A stretch of 64,000 bases of DNA from Cognatiyoonia koreensis (GTDB lineage Bacteria > Pseudomonadota > Alphaproteobacteria > Rhodobacterales > Rhodobacteraceae). This document shows, one piece after another, positions 8,332 to 15,823 of the stretch. Position 1 is the stretch's first letter, and each line of letters starts with the position of its first letter. Location: assembly GCF_900109295.1 (NCBI RefSeq), contig NZ_FOIZ01000002.1, positions 868,001 to 932,000 on the forward strand. Direction: 5' to 3'. The notes under the pieces are model-generated. The model saw only the letters and a program-made list of their open reading frames with translations, was not told the DNA's origin and did no database searches. The position numbers were made by a program, and so were the translations under genes.

Positions 8332-10068
8332 ATGCGCAAGTATCTGCTCTCCGCAGTTGCAGTGTCTGCTGTGATTGCGGGGTCCAATAGCGCTATGGCT
8401 GATGAAGCCGCAGCACAGCGTTGGATTGATCAAGAATTTCAACCGTCAACACTTTCAAAAGACGAACAGCTGATAGAAATGCAGTGGTTCATAGAAGCTG
8501 CACAGCCCTTTGCTGGCATGGAAATCAACGTCTTGTCCGAAGGCATCCCGACGCATTCGTACGAGAGCGAAGTGCTGACAAAGGCTTTCGAGGAAATCAC
8601 CGGAATCAAAGTAAATCACCAGATCTTGGGTGAAGGTGAGGTCGTACAGGCTGTGCAGACCCAGATGCAGACCAACCGGAACCTGTATGACGGCTACGTT
8701 AATGACTCTGATCTAATCGGCACCCATTCGCGTCTACAACAGGCGTACAATCTAACCGAACAGATGGCCGGTGATTGGGCGGCAACGACATCCCCGACCT
8801 TGGATCTTGAAGACTTTATGGGCATCCAGTTTACGACCGGTCCTGATGGTAATTTGTACCAGTTGCCAGATCAGCAATTTGCGAACCTGTATTGGTTCCG
8901 CAAAGACTGGTTTGATCGTGAAGACCTGCAGGAACAGTTCAAAGCAAAGTATGGCTATGATCTGGGCGTGCCTGTTAACTGGTCCGCCTACGAAGACATT
9001 GCCGAGTTCTTCAGCAACGATGTGCAGGAAATCGAAGGCGTGCGTATCTACGGCCACATGGATTACGGCAAGCGTGCCCCCGATCTTGGCTGGCGCATGA
9101 CCGACGCTTGGCTGTCTATGGCCGGTGCCGGGTCAAAAGGTGAGCCGAATGGTGTGCCGATTGATGAATGGGGCATCCGCATGGAAGCGGGTACGTGTAA
9201 CCCGGTTGGTGCGTCCGTCACCCGTGGTGGTGCTGCCAACGGTCCGGCTGCAGTCTATGCGATCCGCAAGTGGGATGAGTGGTTGCGGAACTACGCGCCT
9301 CCGGGTGCGGCAAGCTATGACTTTTACCAGTCATTGCCGGCATTGGCCCAAGGCAACGTCGCCCAGCAGATTTTCTGGTACACAGCTTTCACCGCCGACA
9401 TGGTTGCCCCGCAGTCTGCTGGCAACAACACGGTAGACGAAGAGGGCACGCCGCTTTGGCGTATGGCCCCAAGCCCGCACGGCCCATATTGGGAAGACGG
9501 CCAGAAAGTTGGTTATCAAGATGTGGGGTCTTGGACTTTCCTGAAATCCACACCGTCTGATCGTGCACAAGCCGCCTGGCTTTACGCCCAGTTCGTGACG
9601 TCCAAAACTGTTGACGTGAAAAAGTCCCACGTGGGTCTGACATTCATTCGCGACAGTTCGGTCAACCACGAGTCCTTTACGGAGCGTGCGCCACAACTCG
9701 GCGGATTGGTTGAATTCTATCGCTCACCTGATCGGGTGCGCTGGTCGCCAACCGGGATCAATGTGCCTGACTATCCCAAGCTTGCCCAAATCTGGTGGCA
9801 GCAGATCGGTGACGTAAACTCCGGTGCGTTTACGCCTCAGGAAGCGATGGACCGACTGGCTGAGGAAATGGATATCACCATGGCCCGGATGCAGGCAGCT
9901 GACGAAGCCGCCGACGTCTATGGCGGATGTGGTCCACGTCTGAATGAGGAACAGACTGCGGAGTATTGGTTCGAAAACGGTGGCGCGAAGCCTCCCTTGG
10001 AGAACGAGAAACCGCAAGGCGAGACAGTCAACTACGACGAGTTGGTTGCACGCTGGGCTTCTGAATAA
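8332..10068 (+). CDS. glpV: Glycerol ABC transporter, periplasmic substrate-binding protein GlpV
   Basis: A 578-aa precursor with a Sec signal peptide (MRKYLLSAVAVSAVIAGSNS, cleavage after AMA near residue 24). A large extracellular-solute-binding domain follows (FWYTAF, GQKVGYQDVGSWTFLKSTPS, YGGCGPRL). Its length and sequence match GlpV of the glycerol importer described in Rhizobium leguminosarum. It would capture glycerol and hand it to GlpP/GlpQ. The start at 8332 has a GGGAGGAG ribosome-binding site; an upstream in-frame ATG at 8279 lacks one. The gene heads the operon and is separated from glpS by two hairpins, which would fit a binding protein made in excess. Confidence 0.87.
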   Translation: MRKYLLSAVAVSAVIAGSNSAMADEAAAQRWIDQEFQPSTLSKDEQLIEMQWFIEAAQPFAGMEINVLSEGIPTHSYESEVLTKAFEEITGIKVNHQILGEGEVVQAVQTQMQTNRNLYDGYVNDSDLIGTHSRLQQAYNLTEQMAGDWAATTSPTLDLEDFMGIQFTTGPDGNLYQLPDQQFANLYWFRKDWFDREDLQEQFKAKYGYDLGVPVNWSAYEDIAEFFSNDVQEIEGVRIYGHMDYGKRAPDLGWRMTDAWLSMAGAGSKGEPNGVPIDEWGIRMEAGTCNPVGASVTRGGAANGPAAVYAIRKWDEWLRNYAPPGAASYDFYQSLPALAQGNVAQQIFWYTAFTADMVAPQSAGNNTVDEEGTPLWRMAPSPHGPYWEDGQKVGYQDVGSWTFLKSTPSDRAQAAWLYAQFVTSKTVDVKKSHVGLTFIRDSSVNHESFTERAPQLGGLVEFYRSPDRVRWSPTGINVPDYPKLAQIWWQQIGDVNSGAFTPQEAMDRLAEEMDITMARMQAADEAADVYGGCGPRLNEEQTAEYWFENGGAKPPLENEKPQGETVNYDELVARWASE

Positions 10069-10075
10069 ACCTCCC

Positions 10076-10127
10076 TGTCCGGCGCTTTGTGCGCCGACAC
10101 GACCGGGGCCTGTAACGGGCTCCGGTC
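10076..10127 (+). terminator. Two tandem intergenic hairpins between glpV and glpS
   Basis: CGGCGC (10080-10085) pairs with GCGCCG (10091-10096) over a 5-base loop. GACCGG (10101-10106) pairs with CCGGTC (10122-10127). Neither is followed by a proper T-run, only AATTT after the second. They are therefore better read as mRNA-stabilising or partly terminating structures that raise GlpV over the membrane and ATPase subunits than as a full terminator. Confidence 0.5.
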
Positions 10128-10154
10128 AATTTAGCTGATGCCTCAAAGGTCGAC

Positions 10155-11222
10155 ATGACACTGCAAGTAAACAATATCACCAAGGTCGTGAATGGTCAGG
10201 TCCACATCAAGCCAACAACGCTGACGCTGGAGACCGGTCATTTCAATGTGCTTCTTGGCAAAACCGGATCGGGAAAAACGTCCCTGATCAAGATGATGGC
10301 TGGTCTTGATCCGATTGCCGATGGGCAGATCATCATGGACGGCAATGATGTGACAAAGCTGAGTACACAAAAGCGCAACATCAGCCTTGTTCACCAGTTC
10401 TTCGTTAACTACCCGCACATGACCGTTTTCGACAATATCGCCTCCCCCTTGAAGGTTGCAGGCATGCCGAAATCCGAAATTCAGGGCCGCGTGGAAGAAG
10501 CAGCTGACATCTTGCAGCTGCGCCCCATGTTGAACCGCCGTCCTCATGAATTGTCGGGCGGTCAGCAACAGCGCACCGCATTGGCCCGCGCCATCGCGAA
10601 GGAGAGCCGCGCCGTGTTTCTTGATGAGCCTTTGGCGAACCTCGATTACAAGCTGCGCGAGGAACTGCGTGAACAATTGCCGGAGCTTTTCAAAGGGCGT
10701 GGTGCCGTGGTCGTTTATGCCACATCAGAGCCCGAAGAAGCCTTGTTGCTTGGTGGGTACACAGGTTTGATGGATGATGGCCATGTCGTCCAATTTGGCG
10801 AAACTGCCAATATATATCGCAAACCGGGGTCACTGATGGCGGCCGCCGTCTTTTCCGACCCTCCGATCAACACCGCGTCTGTGTCCAAACGCGGCAATGA
10901 AATACAAATGGGAGCCGCAAAATGGACTGTGGCGGTGAGTGATCTTGCCGACGGGGAATACACGTTAGCCGTTCGGCCGCATCATGTAACACCTACGCCC
11001 ACCGCGAAGAATATTGTGGCGTTGGTGGGTGACGTTCTGGTGACTGAACTGTCCGGTTCAGAAAGCTCTGCACATTTTCGTATGCCTGGCGCTGACTGGG
11101 TTTCCCTTGCTCACGGGGTGCATCCTTATGAAATCGGCAAGTCCCATCCCTTTTATCTTGATCCGGCAGCATGTTTCTATTTCGCGTCAGACGGATCGCC
11201 TGCGAAGGAAGGATCAGTCTGA
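10155..11222 (+). CDS. glpS: Glycerol ABC transporter ATP-binding protein GlpS
   Basis: A 355-aa ABC ATPase of the MalK/UgpC class. The Walker A is LLGKTGSGKTSLIKM (residues 35-49), the signature LSGGQQQRTALARA (around 132-145) and the Walker B AVFLDEPLANLDYKL. The C-terminal 120 residues form the TOBE-like regulatory domain. In the usual D-loop/H-loop region it reads VVVYATSEPEEALLLG, so the switch position after the beta strand is Ser rather than the common His (ATSEP versus VTHDQ), as in several GlpS-type partners of GlpT. It probably forms a heterodimer with GlpT. Its TGA overlaps the ATG of glpT. Confidence 0.86.
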   Translation: MTLQVNNITKVVNGQVHIKPTTLTLETGHFNVLLGKTGSGKTSLIKMMAGLDPIADGQIIMDGNDVTKLSTQKRNISLVHQFFVNYPHMTVFDNIASPLKVAGMPKSEIQGRVEEAADILQLRPMLNRRPHELSGGQQQRTALARAIAKESRAVFLDEPLANLDYKLREELREQLPELFKGRGAVVVYATSEPEEALLLGGYTGLMDDGHVVQFGETANIYRKPGSLMAAAVFSDPPINTASVSKRGNEIQMGAAKWTVAVSDLADGEYTLAVRPHHVTPTPTAKNIVALVGDVLVTELSGSESSAHFRMPGADWVSLAHGVHPYEIGKSHPFYLDPAACFYFASDGSPAKEGSV

Positions 11223-12295
11223 TGGCAAAAATCTCGCTTTCCAAGTTGCGGCACAGCTATCTTGCCAACCCGAGTTCACCGGATGACTTTGCCTTGAACG
11301 AGATCGACCTCAATTGGTCAGATGGTGGGGCCTATGCCCTTCTGGGGCCATCAGGGTGCGGTAAGTCAACCTTGCTGAACATCATTTCCGGGCTTCTTCA
11401 TCCGTCAGAAGGGCACATCCTGTTCGATGACAAGGATGTAACTGACCTGCCGCCAGATCAGCGCAACATCGCGCAAGTTTTCCAGTTTCCCGTTATTTAT
11501 GACACGATGTCGGTTTACGACAACCTCGCCTTTCCACTGCGCAACCGCGGCGTTCCGGCCGATAAAGTAGACCAGCGCGTGAAAGAGATCGCTGAGATGC
11601 TGGAAGTGACCGAGATGCTGCGGAAGCGGGCAGCGGGTCTGTCACCTGACAACAAGCAAAAAATTTCGATGGGGCGCGGTCTCGTCCGCGATGACGTCAA
11701 CGTCGTGATGTTCGATGAACCGCTGACGGTGATCGACCCGCATTTGAAATGGAAGTTGCGCAGTAAGCTGAAAGAACTGCATCAGAAGGTTCGCGTGACG
11801 ATGATCTATGTCACACATGACCAGACCGAGGCGCTGACCTTCGCGGATCAGGTAGTTGTCATGCAGGAAGGTGAAGTGGTCCAGATCGGTACACCCGTCG
11901 AATTGTTCGAGCGTCCGACGCATACGTTCGTCGGCCATTTCATCGGTTCACCCGGCATGAATATCCTGCCTGCTGACGTGCGGGACGGCGGCGCGTTCTT
12001 GCAGGGCCATCATGTTCCACTCGAAGGGAAGGTCACAGGCGAAGCAGGCCTAACGCAGATCGGTGTACGTCCTGAATTCATTCGCGTCAGCGATCAAGGA
12101 CTGCCAGCGGTTGTCCGCAAGGTGTCAGATGTCGGTCGCCATAGTGTGATCGAAGCAATGATCGGTGACACTTCGATCAAGGCCGTTACCGAAGATTCAC
12201 CACCCGAACAGGGCGAGAATATTCGTTTGGCGTTCCAGCAGAACCAAACCCGGCTTTACCGTGACGGCTGGCTGACCTCGGAGGCAGCAACATGA
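11222..12295 (+). CDS. glpT: Glycerol ABC transporter ATP-binding protein GlpT
   Basis: A 357-aa ABC ATPase. It has a normal Walker A (LLGPSGCGKSTLLNI), Walker B (VVMFDEPLTVIDPHL) and H-loop (YVTHDQTEAL), but the signature reads LSPDNKQKISMGRG in place of LSGGQ. Taken with GlpS, which has a good LSGGQ but no H-loop His, this suggests an asymmetric heterodimer with one complete and one degenerate ATP site. The start at 11222 (MAKISLSKLRHSY) overlaps the glpS stop as TGATG. The 3' end overlaps glpP by four bases. Confidence 0.86.
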   Translation: MAKISLSKLRHSYLANPSSPDDFALNEIDLNWSDGGAYALLGPSGCGKSTLLNIISGLLHPSEGHILFDDKDVTDLPPDQRNIAQVFQFPVIYDTMSVYDNLAFPLRNRGVPADKVDQRVKEIAEMLEVTEMLRKRAAGLSPDNKQKISMGRGLVRDDVNVVMFDEPLTVIDPHLKWKLRSKLKELHQKVRVTMIYVTHDQTEALTFADQVVVMQEGEVVQIGTPVELFERPTHTFVGHFIGSPGMNILPADVRDGGAFLQGHHVPLEGKVTGEAGLTQIGVRPEFIRVSDQGLPAVVRKVSDVGRHSVIEAMIGDTSIKAVTEDSPPEQGENIRLAFQQNQTRLYRDGWLTSEAAT

Positions 12296-13155
12296 AAACT
12301 CAAAACCAAAAGGCCTGGTTCTTTGTTCTGCCGGTCCTGTTCCTCGTCGCCTTTAACGCGCTGATTCCTATGATGACCGTCGTGAATTATTCGGTACAGG
12401 AAACCTTCGGGAACAATGTGTTCTTCTTCGAGGGATTGCGCTGGTTTGAGGAATTACTTGCATCCGAGCGGTTTCATGCGGCGTTGGGCCGGCAGTTCTT
12501 GTTCACCGCGATCATTCTTGCGATCGAGATCCCTTTGGGAATTGTCATCGCGCTGGCCATGCCACGCAAGGGCGTCTGGGTCTCTGTATGCCTCGTGCTG
12601 ATGGCACTGCCGATGCTAATCCCGTGGAATGTGGTGGGCAGCATGTGGAATATCTTCACGCTGCCCAAGATCGGGATGCTGGGCTATTTCATGAACGATG
12701 TGCTGGGTGTGCCCTATGATATGACGCAGCAACCGGTATCGGCTTGGGTCACGATCATCGTCATGGATGTATGGCACTGGACCTCGCTTGTTGTGCTGCT
12801 TTGCTATGCTGGTTTGGTTTCAATCCCAGATGCGTATTATCAGGCCGCCAAAATTGACGGTGCGACGCCCTTCAAGGTGTTTCGGTACATTCAGCTTCCC
12901 AAGATGAAGCAGGTACTGACCATCGCGATATTGCTGCGGTTCATGGACAGCTTCAACATCTATACTGAACCTTTTGTTCTTACAGGGGGTGGTCCGGGAA
13001 ATTCGACAACGCTCTTGTCCATTGATCTTGTGAAAATCGCTCTCGGGCAATTCGATCTTGGCCCAGCCGCTGCGATGTCGCTGATCTACTTCGCGATCAC
13101 GTTGTTGGTGAGCTGGCTGTTCTATACGCTGATGACAAAGGACGACGCGCAATGA
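12292..13155 (+). CDS. glpP: Glycerol ABC transporter permease GlpP
   Basis: A 287-aa inner-membrane protein with six predicted spans, starting with a long hydrophobic segment (AWFFVLPVLFLVAFNALI). The cytoplasmic EAA loop that docks the ATPases reads YYQAAKIDGATPFKVFRYIQLP, written here across residues 178-199. It belongs to the MalF/UgpA permease group. GlpP should pair with GlpQ to form the glycerol channel across the membrane. It overlaps both neighbours by ATGA, as expected for tightly coupled subunits. Confidence 0.87.
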   Translation: MKTQNQKAWFFVLPVLFLVAFNALIPMMTVVNYSVQETFGNNVFFFEGLRWFEELLASERFHAALGRQFLFTAIILAIEIPLGIVIALAMPRKGVWVSVCLVLMALPMLIPWNVVGSMWNIFTLPKIGMLGYFMNDVLGVPYDMTQQPVSAWVTIIVMDVWHWTSLVVLLCYAGLVSIPDAYYQAAKIDGATPFKVFRYIQLPKMKQVLTIAILLRFMDSFNIYTEPFVLTGGGPGNSTTLLSIDLVKIALGQFDLGPAAAMSLIYFAITLLVSWLFYTLMTKDDAQ

Positions 13156-13949
13156 GAAAGCGTTCACTCATCCCGATCCTTTACATCCTGTTCTTGCTAC
13201 TGCCGATCTATTGGCTGGTATCGATGTCGTTTAAGACCACGAACGAGATTCTGTCAGGTTTCAGCCTCTTTCCCCGCACCGTTACACTGGAAAATTATCG
13301 CACGATCTTTACCGACCCAAGCTGGTATTGGGGTTACATCAACTCGATCATCTACGTTTCACTCAATACGGTGATCTCGCTCGCGGTGGCTTTGCCAGCA
13401 GCGTATGCCTTCAGTCGTTACCGGTTTCTGGGGGACAAAACGCTGTTCTTCTGGTTGCTGACGAACAGAATGGCACCGGCGGCAGTATTCGCACTGCCAT
13501 TCTTCCAGCTTTATTCAGCTGTAGGTCTATTTGACACCCATATCGCTGTAGCGCTGGCGCATTGCCTGTTCAATATCCCGCTGGCGGTCTGGATACTTGA
13601 AGGTTTCATGGGCGGCGTACCGAAGGAACTGGACGAAACCGCCTATGTGGACGGCTATTCCTTTCCACGCTTTTTCCTGACGATTTTTCTGCCGACGATT
13701 AAGGCAGGGGTCGGCGTCGCTGCGTTCTTCTGCTTCATGTTTTCGTGGGTCGAACTATTGCTCGCCAAGACACTGACAGCCGTTGAGGCCAAACCGATTG
13801 CAGCGACCATGACCAAGACGGCATCGTCCGCGGGTTACGAGCTTGGCCTGTTGGCGGCAGCTGGAACGTTGACAATCATTCCAGGGGCGATCGTGATTTA
13901 TTTCGTACGCAACTACATCGCGAAGGGCTTTGCCCTGGGGAGGGTCTGA
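13152..13949 (+). CDS. glpQ: Glycerol ABC transporter permease GlpQ
   Basis: A 265-aa MalG/UgpE-type permease with six spans. It starts MRKRSLIPILYILFLLLPIY, and its EAA loop (ELDETAYVDGYSFPRFF, residues 158-174) contacts the ATPases. It is the second half of the transmembrane pore with GlpP. The start overlaps the glpP stop, and glpU begins one base after its TGA. The name is that of the rhizobial glp transporter and must not be confused with E. coli GlpQ, a phosphodiesterase. Confidence 0.86.
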   Translation: MRKRSLIPILYILFLLLPIYWLVSMSFKTTNEILSGFSLFPRTVTLENYRTIFTDPSWYWGYINSIIYVSLNTVISLAVALPAAYAFSRYRFLGDKTLFFWLLTNRMAPAAVFALPFFQLYSAVGLFDTHIAVALAHCLFNIPLAVWILEGFMGGVPKELDETAYVDGYSFPRFFLTIFLPTIKAGVGVAAFFCFMFSWVELLLAKTLTAVEAKPIAATMTKTASSAGYELGLLAAAGTLTIIPGAIVIYFVRNYIAKGFALGRV

Positions 13950-13950
13950 G

Positions 13951-14229
13951 ATGTTTGGTTGGATGGCGTGGACATGGCCAACAGGGCTGTTCTTCATCGG
14001 CCTTTTCACGGCGATGGGGATCATCACCTTTATCGAGATCAAGTATCCTGGAACGTCTGAGCGCAAGGGTGCCTTGGGATTGACGACCACGCGGGGGGAC
14101 CGGTTGTTCCTGTCGCTGCTTGGAGCGACATACATCTTTCTTGCATGGCTCTTCTTCTTTGGATCACCCCTTTGGGGGCCATTGGCAATCAGCGTCGGAT
14201 GGGGGCTCTTTTGCTTTTGGAAAGTCTGA
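13951..14229 (+). CDS. glpU: DUF2160 small membrane protein GlpU of the glycerol transporter
   Basis: A 92-aa protein (MFGWMAWTWPTGLFFIG) with three hydrophobic segments and a polar middle (KYPGTSERKGALGLTTTRGD), characteristic of DUF2160 proteins. These are encoded in glycerol ABC transporter operons of rhizobia and roseobacters, where the gene is called glpU. Its role is not settled. It is the last gene of the operon here, one base after glpQ. I chose the ATG at 13951 over an in-frame upstream start, because the extra residues would be coded inside the end of glpQ. Confidence 0.83.
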   Translation: MFGWMAWTWPTGLFFIGLFTAMGIITFIEIKYPGTSERKGALGLTTTRGDRLFLSLLGATYIFLAWLFFFGSPLWGPLAISVGWGLFCFWKV

Positions 14230-14237
14230 CAAAGTTC

Positions 14238-14266
14238 TTGGACTTACGAAAACCTTCGTATTTACT
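14238..14266 (+). promoter_or_regulatory. Promoter with palindromic operator for the BlaI-like repressor gene
   Basis: TTGGAC (14238-14243) and TTTACT (14261-14266) are 17 bases apart. The spacer is filled by a perfect inverted repeat, TACGAA (14245-14250) and TTCGTA (14255-14260), around AACC. BlaI/MecI/CopY repressors bind TAC-rich palindromes over their own promoters. The position, 24 bases before the first possible start codon of the BlaI-like gene, makes an autoregulatory operator likely. Confidence 0.6.
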
Positions 14267-14289
14267 CCTGCGCGGGGCGAGTAGGTCTA

Positions 14290-14697
14290 ATGAAAACGGT
14301 AGGTGGTATGCGGCAAAAGAAGAAAAGTGAGTTTCTGACCGAGGTCGAACTGGAGTTCATGACTGAGCTTTGGGCGCTGGGCGAAGGGTCGGTACGTGAT
14401 GTGCTGGCACGGCTCGCACCCGAACGCGACCTTGCCTATACCTCTGCTGCCACAATCCTGCGGATCATGGAACAAAAAGAATTTGTGACAAGCGAAAAGC
14501 AAGGCAAGACATTCGTCTATAAGCCGATCCTGGAGAAAGACGCCTATCAGGCCAAAACGCTGCGCGACCTGTCAGACAAGCTGTTTGACGGAACGCCTGC
14601 TTCGATGGTGGCACGATTGGTTGATGATCAGGGCATTTCAGATCAAGCATTGGAAGAAATACGGGCACTTCTGGAGAGGAGGTTGACCGAACAATGA
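14290..14697 (+). CDS. BlaI/MecI/CopY family transcriptional repressor
   Basis: A 135-aa protein with a winged helix in residues 15-85 (LTEVELEFMTELWALGEGSV, then YTSAATILRIMEQKEFV as the recognition helix) and a C-terminal dimerisation helix (ASMVARLVDDQGISDQALEEI). Such repressors control beta-lactamase, copper or cell-wall stress genes and are removed by proteolysis by the partner M56 peptidase. The next gene encodes that peptidase, with an ATGA overlap. A palindromic operator lies in the promoter. Starts at 14290 and 14308 are both possible. No beta-lactamase gene is nearby, so the output beyond self-control is unknown. Confidence 0.87.
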   Translation: MKTVGGMRQKKKSEFLTEVELEFMTELWALGEGSVRDVLARLAPERDLAYTSAATILRIMEQKEFVTSEKQGKTFVYKPILEKDAYQAKTLRDLSDKLFDGTPASMVARLVDDQGISDQALEEIRALLERRLTEQ

Positions 14698-15818
14698 CCG
14701 CTGAACACCTGTTAAGCGCCTATTTCGATACCAACGTAATTCTTCTTATCGTCGCACTTGTGTGGTGCGGAGCGAAGACCCTAATCACGCGCACCCGATT
14801 GCGAAACGCCTACGTCATGCAGCTTCACCTGCTTTATGGGGTAATCAGCATGGTTGCCCTAACTCCGCTGCTCCTGTTTCTGTTCGACGCAAGTCATCGC
14901 ATTGGCATTGTCTCGTCACGAAATGGGCTGACATTCTCTGATTTTCTTGTGGCGCAATACTTGCATGGCAACATTGCCATGGCCCCTTCCAAGTTCGAAA
15001 GCTTCCTTATGCTGCGCACTGAGTTGACGCGCGACATTGTGACTATGGGAAGCTGGATTGGCAGTCTAGTGGTTGTCGGATTGCTGTCTGGTTTTCTTTA
15101 CATCGTTGTGAAAAACGCGCTGACCACGATCAAGCTCGTTAGAATAATCAAAGAGAGTTACGTCCTGCGCCGGATCGGGCGGGTGGATGTCCGATTTACA
15201 CATGAAACGACGGTGCCGTTCTCGACCCGCGGCTTATTCAGGCATTACGTCGTGTTGCCGACCGGGCTTTTGGCGCACAACAATGATGTGCGCATTGCCG
15301 TCAGTCACGAAATGCAGCACATCCGTCAACGTGATTTGACTTGGGAAATCGGTTTGGAATTGCTACGCCCGTTCTTCTTCTGGAATCCGGCATTTGCATA
15401 CTGCAAACGTGACGTGGAGCGCATTCGGGAATTGGCCTGCGATCAGCAGGTGCTTTGCCGCAGGACCCACTTGATCCGAGCCTATTGCGAGTGCCTGTTG
15501 CGCGTCTGTAAGAATAGCCTGACCCGTGACCACAGCAACCAGATCATGACGCCGAGCGTGCCTTTCGTGCAGCTGGATCAGCGTGCCAGTGCAAGCCACT
15601 CCGAAAGCTTCCTGATGCAGCGGATCGTTTCGGTTCTTGATGGTCCATCGACAGTGGGTCACAGCCTTGCAAGCAAGACGGTGATGCTGGCGCTTGTCAT
15701 GATCGTGATGGGGGCTACTGTTGCGTTGAGGCCTGTCAATGACTGGAGCCATGATCGTTTGATGCTCTCGACGATCGTGAACCTTGAGCGGTTAAACACA
15801 CGTACGATCCAGCCATAA
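14694..15818 (+). CDS. M56 family (BlaR1/MecR1-like) membrane metallopeptidase
   Basis: A 374-aa membrane protein with about four spans (residues 14-30, 45-65, 118-142 and 325-343). The cytoplasmic loop carries the zinc motif SHEMQH (HExxH, residues 205-209), followed by IRELACDQQVL with the third ligand Glu. In BlaR1, antibiotic binding outside activates this protease, which leads to loss of BlaI. Here there is no penicillin-binding sensor domain after the last span, only about 30 residues, so the signal must be sensed differently. It is coupled to the BlaI-like gene by ATGA and ends five bases from the end of the convergent SulP gene. Confidence 0.85.
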   Translation: MTAEHLLSAYFDTNVILLIVALVWCGAKTLITRTRLRNAYVMQLHLLYGVISMVALTPLLLFLFDASHRIGIVSSRNGLTFSDFLVAQYLHGNIAMAPSKFESFLMLRTELTRDIVTMGSWIGSLVVVGLLSGFLYIVVKNALTTIKLVRIIKESYVLRRIGRVDVRFTHETTVPFSTRGLFRHYVVLPTGLLAHNNDVRIAVSHEMQHIRQRDLTWEIGLELLRPFFFWNPAFAYCKRDVERIRELACDQQVLCRRTHLIRAYCECLLRVCKNSLTRDHSNQIMTPSVPFVQLDQRASASHSESFLMQRIVSVLDGPSTVGHSLASKTVMLALVMIVMGATVALRPVNDWSHDRLMLSTIVNLERLNTRTIQP

Positions 15819-15823
15819 GGCCG

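Noticed and set aside
10076..10127. Full transcription terminator after glpV
   Set aside because: The hairpins lack a T-run and the following genes have no promoter of their own in the 27 bases left, so read-through must occur.
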